A stretch of 6,676 nt of DNA from JBFXAM01 sp050184295. Its GTDB lineage: Bacteria; Planctomycetota; Phycisphaerae; UBA1845; Fen-1342. A program made the position numbers and the translations under genes. The stretch covers positions 1-6,676 of the forward strand of contig JBFXAM010000173.1 of the NCBI GenBank assembly GCA_050184295.1, written 5' to 3'. The stretch's first letter is position 1. Each line of letters begins with the position of its first letter. The notes beneath the pieces are model-generated. The model made no database searches. It saw nothing but the letters and a program-made list of their open reading frames with translations, and was not told where the DNA came from. This document shows, piece by piece, positions 1 through 4,793 of this stretch.

Positions 1-200
1 ACCAGCCCCGGGATCACGATGCGAGCGCCGCCGTCGAGTCGCGGATCGAATTCGCCGCGATCGACGCGCGGTTGCAGCGTCGCCGCGGGCGCCAGCTCGG
101 TGATGCGGCCGGCGTCGAAGACGAGGCTATGTCCCGCCAGCACGCGCAGCGCGCCGCCCTGCGGTGTGATGATCGTGGCGTCGTGAACGATCGCGGGCAT
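1..200 (-). CDS. Amidohydrolase-superfamily enzyme, N-terminal fragment (cut by window edge)
   Basis: Only the first 66 codons are present; the gene continues beyond base 1. The peptide begins MPAIVHDATIITPQGG, passes through a short beta-sandwich-like stretch (HSLVFDAGRITELAPAA) and reaches IVIPGLV at the window edge. This order is the N-terminal signature of metal-dependent amidohydrolases (the COG0402 deaminase / chlorohydrolase type and relatives), where PGLV is normally followed by the metal-binding HxH, here outside the window. The substrate cannot be told. A GGAGG lies at 213-217. It abuts an in-frame ATG at 210-212 with no spacing and lies 12 bases before the ATG at 198-200, so I prefer the second start, though MPPPMPA is possible. 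It follows phaR on the same strand after 115 bases and could be co-transcribed, but nothing shown links it to PHA metabolism. Confidence 0.75.
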   Translation of the reverse strand, partial: MPAIVHDATIITPQGGALRVLAGHSLVFDAGRITELAPAATLQPRVDRGEFDPRLDGGARIVIPGL

Positions 201-275
201 CGGCGGCGGCATCCTCCGGCGACGATAGTGTAGGACCAGACTGCGATTCGCGAAGCGCCGCGTGAGCCGGGCAGT

Positions 276-301
276 GTCCGGCGTGCAGACGTCCGGCGTG
301 C
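276..301. repeat. Short direct repeat, two perfect 11-base copies
   Basis: GTCCGGCGTGC occurs at 276-286 and again at 291-301, separated by AGAC, giving a 15-base period. It lies in the 115-base spacer between the phaR stop and the amidohydrolase start. It may be a small regulatory direct repeat or simple GC-rich slippage. A very weak promoter-like sequence for the amidohydrolase (TACACT reading on the minus strand near 226-231) lies closer to that gene. Confidence 0.45.
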
Positions 302-315
302 GCGGCGGTGTGGAA

Positions 316-942
316 TCAGGTCGGTGCGTCGGGTGCGCGAGTTTCACCGCCGGAGAGCTGCTCGACACGCTTCGTGAGTTCCGCGATCTGGCGCTGGAGC
401 TCCGCGAGTTGGTCGGCCGCCGTGGTTTCGCGGGCGCGGTCATCGGGCGCGGGCGGCGGCGCTGGCCTGGCGGGCGCAGCGCTGCTTGCGGGCGCGGGCA
501 TCCACGCGCCCATCCAGAAGCGCGTCCAGTCGAGCGGCGCGGCGGCGCCCGGCGGCGGCGCGAGCGGGTTTACACCCAGCGTGTTCTGGAGGAACTGTGC
601 CCAGCGGTCCTGGGAGGCGCGATGGGCGTCGAGCACTTGTCGAAAGAAGCGATCGACGACGGCGCCCAAATACTGATGCTGGGTGCGGATGATCTCGTGC
701 AGGATGTTGGCGGGCATGAAGGCCGCAAGCTTGTCGGCGTCGCGTTCGAGGATGATCTGGGTCAGGACGACGTTGGTGATGTCGGCGCCGGATTGCGAGT
801 CGGTGATCTGGAGGTCATGGCCGGCGCAGATGAGATCGTGCATTTCGCTGAGCGTGAGGTGGCGGCTGTGCGTGGCGTCGTAGAACCGCCGGTTGGGGTA
901 CTTCTTGACGGAGACGGCGCGGGAGGCGGGATCGGATGTCAT
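316..942 (-). CDS. phaR: PhaR, polyhydroxyalkanoate synthesis regulator
   Basis: This 208-residue protein carries the PHB/PHA accumulation regulator DNA-binding domain at about residues 11-70. The hallmark KKYPNRRFYD is at 13-22, followed by LTLSEMHDLI, SGADIT and VLTQIILE. Residues 71-125 match the second conserved region of the family (FMPANILHEIIR, then a helical stretch). A Pro/Ala-rich linker at about 128-168 leads to a C-terminal coiled coil (179-197) with Leu/Ile/Val in heptad spacing. In characterised relatives (Ralstonia, Paracoccus), PhaR represses phasin and its own gene and leaves DNA when it binds PHA. The ATG at 940-942 is preceded by AAGGAAAA at 949-956. The gene is divergent from the phasin operon, which fits control from the shared intergenic region. 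Family assignment is firm; the target sites are inferred. Confidence 0.93.
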   Translation of the reverse strand: MTSDPASRAVSVKKYPNRRFYDATHSRHLTLSEMHDLICAGHDLQITDSQSGADITNVVLTQIILERDADKLAAFMPANILHEIIRTQHQYLGAVVDRFFRQVLDAHRASQDRWAQFLQNTLGVNPLAPPPGAAAPLDWTRFWMGAWMPAPASSAAPARPAPPPAPDDRARETTAADQLAELQRQIAELTKRVEQLSGGETRAPDAPT

Positions 943-1043
943 GTTCCGTTTTCCTTCGCGATTGCACTATGCGCCTGCGATTGGAGGGGAAGAAAGACGC
1001 CGGTAGACCTATAGTTACTACATAACATATTGCGCCAATTAAC

Positions 1044-1074
1044 TTTATATCGAGAGGGCGGCATATTTTGCGAA
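1044..1074 (-). promoter_or_regulatory. Candidate phaR promoter, minus strand
   Basis: Reading on the minus strand, TATAAA (1049-1044) matches five of six bases of a -10 box. TTCGCA (1074-1069) matches four of six of a -35 box with a longish 19-base spacer. It would give a leader of about 95 bases before the phaR ATG. The candidate -35 lies inside the dyad at 1065-1083, so a protein bound there could silence phaR. Support is weak, because AT-rich stretches easily supply such matches. Confidence 0.3.
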
Positions 1075-1083
1075 CGCACAAAT
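1065..1083. promoter_or_regulatory. Candidate PhaR operator, TGC-N4-GCA dyad
   Basis: The imperfect palindrome ATTTTGCGAACGCACAAAT has arms ATTTTGCG and CGCA(C)AAAT with one extra base in the right arm. Its core reads TGC-GAAC-GCA, similar to the TGC/GCA dyads I recall for PhaR of alphaproteobacteria. It ends six bases before the phasin -35 box and overlaps the candidate phaR -35 box, so one bound dimer could control both directions. A smaller dyad, ATTG-CGC-CAAT, is at 1029-1039. That PhaR binds here is inference. Confidence 0.4.
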
Positions 1084-1088
1084 TTTCC

Positions 1089-1117
1089 TTGACAGCGGCG
1101 CGTTCTCGGGCGATACT
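1089..1117 (+). promoter_or_regulatory. Sigma70-type promoter of the phasin / PHA operon
   Basis: A perfect -35 box TTGACA (1089-1094) is followed, after exactly 17 bases, by GATACT (1112-1117), which matches four of six bases of the -10 consensus. Transcription would start near 1123-1125, giving a leader of about 95 bases to the phasin ATG. The -35 follows an AT-rich stretch (about 1010-1088) that stands out in this GC-rich window and could act as an UP-like or operator region. Confidence 0.65.
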
Positions 1118-1138
1118 CCTCATGAGAACAAGCAGCGC

Positions 1139-1205
1139 GCCCCATCGTCGGGGCAGCCGGCGCGAAACCGGCGAGCGCTTCACAGGATAAGGCCGCGGTT
1201 CGGCT
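1139..1205 (+). promoter_or_regulatory. Structured 5' leader of the phasin mRNA, three short hairpins
   Basis: Three stems follow one another between the predicted transcription start and the ribosome-binding site. GCCCC 1139-1143 pairs with GGGGC 1150-1154. GCCGG 1156-1160 pairs with CCGGC 1168-1172. GGCCG 1191-1195 pairs with CGGCT 1201-1205, with one G-U pair. The last ends just before the ribosome-binding site AAGGGAG at 1207-1213. I do not recognise a known riboswitch class. Short GC stems are easy to find in GC-rich DNA, so function is uncertain. Confidence 0.35.
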
Positions 1206-1219
1206 GAAGGGAGTCCATC

Positions 1220-1696
1220 ATGACCACGTTTAACCAGAACGCCACGTTTATGAGCGACACGTTCAAGCAGTTCGGCGACACCATCGCGACGCAGATGCAG
1301 TCCGGTGTGCGCCTGTGCGAGGACGCGAGCCGCTTCTGGGTCGAGAGCTTCGCGAAGGGCAACGATCAGTTCCGGGCGCGCTTCGACAAGCTGGTCGACG
1401 ACACGCTCCCCAGCACCCGCCGAAACATGGAGCGCGTGCACAAGCTCTTCGAGGAGCAGGCGAGCAAGAACCTGGAGCTGTTCAAGCAGTTCGGCGACTC
1501 GGTTCGCACGCCGAACCCGACCGACATGTTCGAGCGGTGGAATGCGTTTATCAAGGGCTCGTTCGACACCTTCAAGTCGGGCGCCGAGATGATCGCGCGC
1601 ACCAACGCCGAGGCGTTCGAGGCCTGGACCGATCTGATGCCGACCGGCTTTGCGACGGCGTCGAAGCCTGCCGCGAAGGCCCCGGTCGCCAAGTAA
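1220..1696 (+). CDS. Phasin-like PHA granule-associated protein
   Basis: This small helical protein of 158 residues is rich in Phe, Lys, Glu and Ala. It has no signal peptide and no membrane segment, and it contains a single Cys (C33). Amphipathic helices run through most of residues 1-138 (for example FRARFDKLVDDTL, then RRNMERVHKLFEEQASKN), and the chain ends in a flexible basic tail, SKPAAKAPVAK. The hexapeptide FKQFGD occurs twice, at 15-20 and 88-93, suggesting two related helical units. Size, composition and position between phaR and the synthase genes fit a phasin, which coats the polymer surface and limits granule coalescence. I infer the function mainly from context, since phasins are poorly conserved. 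The start is supported by AAGGGAG at 1207-1213, six bases upstream; Met11 is a less likely start. It is the first gene after the TTGACA promoter. Confidence 0.75.
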   Translation: MTTFNQNATFMSDTFKQFGDTIATQMQSGVRLCEDASRFWVESFAKGNDQFRARFDKLVDDTLPSTRRNMERVHKLFEEQASKNLELFKQFGDSVRTPNPTDMFERWNAFIKGSFDTFKSGAEMIARTNAEAFEAWTDLMPTGFATASKPAAKAPVAK

Positions 1697-1718
1697 CGAG
1701 GGGCGAGTCCGATGCGCC

Positions 1719-1743
1719 GCGGTGCCGCTTCGCGCGGCGCCGC
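1719..1743 (+). terminator. Strong GC hairpin 22 bases after the phasin stop, possible attenuator
   Basis: GCGGTGCCGC (1719-1728) pairs over ten bases with GCGGCGCCGC (1734-1743), with one G-U pair and a loop of TTCGC. No T-run follows, so it is not a classic intrinsic terminator. It could partly stop transcription, act as an mRNA 3' end barrier that keeps phasin message abundant, or be a processing site. The position directly after the most highly needed granule protein fits uneven expression along an operon. Role is inferred. Confidence 0.45.
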
Positions 1744-1943
1744 TGAGCGCTTCGGCGCAGGCCGGCGCACGGTTCTCCGCGGGCGAGCGCCCGGGGGGAA
1801 TCGGCGCAAGCGGACGGCGTCGGGCGACGGCGAAGTCGCCGGGACACCGAGACGACCCAACGACAGGACATGCGATGATGTGCGGGCGCGCCTACCGACG
1901 ACCGGATCGGGCGGGGTGGCCTGCGCAGACATCGGGTGTCCTG

Positions 1944-1962
1944 TTTTCGCGCGCAGCGAAAA
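1944..1962 (+). promoter_or_regulatory. Perfect inverted repeat next to the phaE ribosome-binding site
   Basis: TTTTCGC (1944-1950) and GCGAAAA (1956-1962) are perfect seven-base arms around GCGCA. In RNA two wobble pairs could extend the stem to 1942-1964. The ribosome-binding site AAGGAG starts four bases after the right arm. It could be a protein operator for an internal promoter or an mRNA hairpin that sets translation of the synthase genes. No clear promoter boxes were found beside it. Confidence 0.4.
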
Positions 1963-1977
1963 TGCAAGGAGAGACGC

Positions 1978-2412
1978 GTGGCAAGCGACCCCGGAAGTCC
2001 GTTCGGTTTCAACGACCCGTTCACGGCATTCTGGACCGACTTCGTGAAGCGGGTGGCCCCGGCCGGCATCACGCCGCCTTCGCCATCGACCGAGGCGATG
2101 AACCAGATGCGGCGGGCGTTCTTTGACGCGCTGGCGCAGTATTTCGACCAGTTCATGCGCAGCGAGGCGTTCCTCGGGGCCATGAAACAGTCGATGGACC
2201 ACGCGATGTCGTGGCAAAACATGTTTAACCAGTACGTACAGAAGGGCCTGTCGGCGGCCCAGATGCCCTCCCGCGTCGACACCGATCACGTGGCGATGCT
2301 CGTGCGCGGGCTCGAGGAGCGCGTGCTCGACAAGCTCGACGAATTGCACCGCCGCGTCGATGTCCTGGAGCACCACGGCAAGCCCGAGCCAGCGCGCAAG
2401 GCTGCCAAATAG
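1978..2412 (+). CDS. phaE: PhaE-like (class III/IV) PHA synthase small subunit
   Basis: The protein has 144 residues if translation starts at GTG 1978, chosen because AAGGAG at 1966-1971 lies six bases upstream; a farther in-frame GTG at 1936 has no such site. The N-terminus is aromatic (FGFNDPFTAFWTDFVKRV, 9-26). Residues 40-90 are helical, with FFDALAQYFDQFMRSEAFLGAMKQ at 48-71. The C-terminal part (97-131) has PSRVDTDHVAMLVRGLEERV followed by LDELHRRVDVLE, a coiled-coil ending of the kind seen in PhaE and Bacillus PhaR synthase subunits. The tail GKPEPARKAAK is basic. Such subunits bind PhaC and are required for its activity. The assignment rests on the C-terminal pattern plus the position 36 bases before phaC. 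It is much shorter than classical PhaE (roughly 350 residues) and shorter than Bacillus PhaR (about 200). A second phasin is the alternative. Confidence 0.65.
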   Translation: MASDPGSPFGFNDPFTAFWTDFVKRVAPAGITPPSPSTEAMNQMRRAFFDALAQYFDQFMRSEAFLGAMKQSMDHAMSWQNMFNQYVQKGLSAAQMPSRVDTDHVAMLVRGLEERVLDKLDELHRRVDVLEHHGKPEPARKAAK

Positions 2413-2448
2413 CAACGACCGGCTTGCCCGAGACACGGAAGGAACGCC

Positions 2449-3555
2449 ATGTCAGCGACATTCAATCCCGCCAGTTTCTTCGCCCCGCCGCCTTCGTTCG
2501 CCGCCGAACAGTGGCAGCAGGCGATGCTGCGCATGCTTGCGGCGCCGAAAGTGGCGGCCGCGGCGCAGCGCGTGCGCGTGGGCGCGACACCGTCACGGCC
2601 CGTCTATCGCGACGACAACGTGCGGCTGCTGCGCTACGAGTCGGACGTCGAGAAACGCATCAAGACGCCGCTGGTGGTCGTGTTCGCGCTGGTGAACCGG
2701 CCCTACATCCTCGATCTGCGCCCCGGCAAGAGCGTCGTCAGCCACTTCCTGGCGCGCGGGTTCGATGTTTACAACGTCGACTGGGGCGTCCCCACGCCCG
2801 GCGACCGCTACCTGAGCATCAAGGACTACACGCTCGGCTACATCCACAACGCGGTGAATCACATCCGCGAGCGGACCGGCTCGGAGCAGGTGAACATCCT
2901 CGGCTATTGCATGGGCGGAACGATGACGGCGATGTACACCGCGCTGCGACCGGCGGGTGTGAAGAACTACATCGCGCTTGCGGCGCCGTTCGACTGGTCC
3001 AACAAGGACAGCCTGCTGTGCCTGTGGACGGACGAGAAGTACTTCGACGTCGATCGCATGATCGAGGTCTATGGCAACGCGCCGCCGTTCTGGCTCCAGT
3101 CGTCGTTCCTGATGCTCAAGCCGGTGCAGAACCTGCTGGAGAAGTACGTCGGGTTCTACGAGAACATGCACGACGAAAAGTTCCTGGACGACTTCTTCGC
3201 GATGGAGACGTGGCTGAACGACAACATCCCCGTCGCCGGCGAGACGTTCCGCGAGTTTGTGAAGTACTGCTTCCAGAAGAACCTGCTGATGCAGGGCAAA
3301 CTGGAGGTCGGCGGCGAGCGCGTCGACCTGCGCAACATCAAATGCCCGATCCTCAACCTCATGGCGGCGCAAGACCACCTGGTGCCGCCGGGCCAGAGCC
3401 TCACGTTCAACGACGCCGTCGGCAGCAGCGATCGCAAGGCGATCACGTTTCCCGCCGGCCACATCGGCATGGCGGTCGGCAGCCGGGCACATCGCGACCT
3501 GTGGCCGAAGGTCTGCGACTGGTTGGAGGAGCGCAGCGAGCCGCTGGGAAAATAG
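2449..3555 (+). CDS. phaC: PhaC, class III/IV-type poly(3-hydroxyalkanoate) synthase
   Basis: This 368-residue alpha/beta-hydrolase-fold polymerase joins (R)-3-hydroxyacyl-CoA units into PHA with release of CoA, acting in the cytoplasm at the granule surface. The N-terminal part includes VGATPSRPVYRDDNVRLLRY (44-63), typical of class III enzymes. The lipase-like box LGYCMGGT holds the nucleophile Cys154. AAQDHLVPP gives Asp309 and AGHIG gives His338. These positions track Cys149, Asp302 and His331 of Allochromatium PhaC, and the length matches class III/IV (about 355-365) rather than class I/II (over 550). DWG (111-113) and the APFDWSNKD segment (179-187) are also family-like. The start ATG 2449 follows GGAAGGAA at 2437-2444. 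The gene lies 36 bases after the PhaE-like gene, as expected for a two-subunit enzyme. No key residue is missing. Confidence 0.95.
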   Translation: MSATFNPASFFAPPPSFAAEQWQQAMLRMLAAPKVAAAAQRVRVGATPSRPVYRDDNVRLLRYESDVEKRIKTPLVVVFALVNRPYILDLRPGKSVVSHFLARGFDVYNVDWGVPTPGDRYLSIKDYTLGYIHNAVNHIRERTGSEQVNILGYCMGGTMTAMYTALRPAGVKNYIALAAPFDWSNKDSLLCLWTDEKYFDVDRMIEVYGNAPPFWLQSSFLMLKPVQNLLEKYVGFYENMHDEKFLDDFFAMETWLNDNIPVAGETFREFVKYCFQKNLLMQGKLEVGGERVDLRNIKCPILNLMAAQDHLVPPGQSLTFNDAVGSSDRKAITFPAGHIGMAVGSRAHRDLWPKVCDWLEERSEPLGK

Positions 3556-3620
3556 TGCCCGGCGGCAGCGTGCCGGTTTGCACATGCGGCGTCGCTCCCC
3601 GCAGGGCGTCGCATTCGGTG

Positions 3621-3640
3621 CGGGCGATCCACGTCGCCCG
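3621..3640 (+). other. Seven-base-pair hairpin in the phaC-SDR spacer
   Basis: CGGGCGA (3621-3627) pairs perfectly with TCGCCCG (3634-3640) around TCCACG. It sits in the 154-base gap between phaC and the SDR gene. No T-run follows. It may protect the phaC message end or attenuate read-through into the SDR gene. No promoter is evident in the gap. Confidence 0.35.
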
Positions 3641-3709
3641 ACTCCGTTGATTCGACAGCAGCGCGGCGGCGGCGCGGGAGCCGGCGCCGGCAGGATGGGA
3701 CGCACGCTC

Positions 3710-4600
3710 ATGACAGCCAATTCAGCTCACAACGCCGAAGCACGTCTGCCCGAGGACTTTGAGAAGAGCTGGAACGCGGTCGAACTCGACCTGAGCGACA
3801 AGGTCGCGGTCGTGACAGGCGGCGGCCGCGGCATCGGCCGCACGATCTGCCTGGCGCTGGCGCGCGAGGGCATCCGCGCCGTCGGCGTCGTCGACGTGAT
3901 CGACGAAGTCCATACGGTCGCATCGGACGTGAACCAGCGCTTCGGCCGCGAAGTGTTCTTTCCCTACCGCGGCGACGTCGCCAACAGCGACTTCCGGCGA
4001 TCGGTCTTCGCTGACCTGGAGAAGCGTTTCGGCGTCGTGCCGATCTGCGTGCCGGCGGCGGGGATCACGCGCGACCGGCTGGCGGTGAAGATCGACAAGG
4101 AAACCGGCCACACCGATCTCTATCCCGAGGACGAGTTCCGCAAGGTCATCGAAATCGATCTCATGGCGCCGGTTTATTGGGCGCTCGAAACCGTCGCCAG
4201 CGTCGCGCGCGACCGCCGCCGCCGCGGTGTGAAACGCTGGACGCCGCTGGAAGGCGTGCAGGGCGTCGTCGTGCTGATCGGCTCGGTCTCGTCCGAGGGG
4301 AACAAGGGCCAGGTCTCGTACGCGGCGGCCAAGGCCGGCCTCGAAGGCGCCGAGGCGACGATCGCGAGCGAAGCCGCGTTTCACGGCGTGCGCTGCACGC
4401 TCGTGCATCCGGGCTACACCGACACGGCGATGGTGCGGACGCTCGGCGACGAGTTCATCGAGGAGAACATCCTCTCGCACACGACGCTGCACCGGCTCAT
4501 CCGGCCCGAGGAGATCGCCCACGCGGTTGTGTTTCTGATTCGCAACTCGACAGTCGGCCGGCAGCTCTGGGCCGATGCGGGCTGGCATCCGGCGCCGTAA
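3710..4600 (+). CDS. SDR-family oxidoreductase, candidate 3-ketoacyl-CoA reductase (PhaB/FabG-like)
   Basis: From ATG 3710 the protein has 296 residues. The Rossmann motif TGGGRGIG is at 36-43, and GVVDVID places an acidic Asp62 at the end of the second strand, which in SDRs usually favours NAD(H). The catalytic region is GSVSSEGNKGQVSYAAAKAG, with probable Ser192, Tyr204 and Lys208, followed by HPGYTDTAM. Two features are odd: the usual NNAG is PAAG (115-118), and the Asn expected before the helix (IxNL) is Asp150 (EIDL). There are insertions near 127-142 and 165-183 compared with FabG of about 245 residues. Downstream of phaC it could supply (R)-3-hydroxyacyl-CoA, the PhaB role; substrate and cofactor are inferred. 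I chose 3710 because AGGATGGGA lies 9 bases upstream and the conserved fold begins soon after. In-frame ATGs at 3695 and 3578 would add low-complexity sequence. Confidence 0.8.
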   Translation: MTANSAHNAEARLPEDFEKSWNAVELDLSDKVAVVTGGGRGIGRTICLALAREGIRAVGVVDVIDEVHTVASDVNQRFGREVFFPYRGDVANSDFRRSVFADLEKRFGVVPICVPAAGITRDRLAVKIDKETGHTDLYPEDEFRKVIEIDLMAPVYWALETVASVARDRRRRGVKRWTPLEGVQGVVVLIGSVSSEGNKGQVSYAAAKAGLEGAEATIASEAAFHGVRCTLVHPGYTDTAMVRTLGDEFIEENILSHTTLHRLIRPEEIAHAVVFLIRNSTVGRQLWADAGWHPAP

Positions 4601-4680
4601 CGGAGTCCGTCGACGACAGAGCGCGCAGCGCAGCGCGACAAGGGGAGACACGGCACGCGAAGCGGCGTGGCGTGCGGCAG

Positions 4681-4731
4681 GCGGGCTCGTGGTGCGTCTT
4701 GTGGGTGACGCACGCGGGCCCGCTTTCGTTG
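4681..4731 (+). terminator. Compound hairpin, probable terminator of the PHA operon
   Basis: The outer stem GCGGGC (4681-4686) pairs with GCCCGC (4718-4723). The inner stem GTGCGTC (4692-4698) pairs with GACGCAC (4707-4713) around an eight-base loop. TTTCGTT follows at 4724-4730. The short T-rich tail is on the plus strand, so it best serves the operon ending with the SDR gene. A smaller stem, CACGC 4654-4658 with GCGTG 4665-4669, lies just upstream. The rest of the 193-base convergent spacer holds nothing I recognise. Confidence 0.5.
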
Positions 4732-4793
4732 GCGCCGTTCTCCGATTTGCATCCAACAGCTGCCGGTCGATTGCGCCTCACGGCGCGGCGGAA

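Larger units (their letters stand above)
1697..1977 (+). other. 281-base spacer between phasin and PhaE-like gene
   Basis: I see no convincing gene here. The spacer holds the strong hairpin at 1719-1743, a second smaller one (GGCGAC 1823-1828 with GTCGCC 1835-1840, loop of six), and the inverted repeat at 1944-1962 before the next ribosome-binding site. An open frame starting at ATG 1712 has a passable GAGGGG upstream, but its Arg/Gly/Ala-rich product looks like random GC-rich translation and it runs out of frame into the next gene. The length is large for an operon whose next junction is only 36 bases, so separate control of synthase genes is plausible. Confidence 0.5.

Noticed and set aside
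1936..1977. 14-residue extension of the PhaE-like protein from GTG 1936
   Set aside because: It would translate through the inverted repeat and lacks a ribosome-binding site. GTG 1978 has AAGGAG at ideal distance.
1712..2047. Plus-strand open frame of 111 codons with GAGGGG upstream, between phasin and the PhaE-like gene
   Set aside because: The product is Arg/Gly/Ala-rich with no recognisable domain, starts over the strong hairpin and overlaps the real PhaE-like gene out of frame. The ribosome-binding-site match alone is not enough.
2424..3650. Plus-strand frame of 408 codons overlapping phaC
   Set aside because: It is a shifted frame over phaC with Arg-rich low-complexity product. The phaC frame holds all the catalytic motifs.
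3578..3709. 44-residue N-terminal extension of the SDR from ATG 3578
   Set aside because: The extension is Arg/Gly/Ala-rich, contains a GGGAGAGAG run, and spans the hairpin at 3621-3640. The ATG at 3710 has a better upstream site and begins near the conserved fold.
2593..3720. Minus-strand frame of 375 codons opposite phaC
   Set aside because: It is the antisense shadow of phaC, with no recognisable domain and no ribosome-binding site considered convincing.
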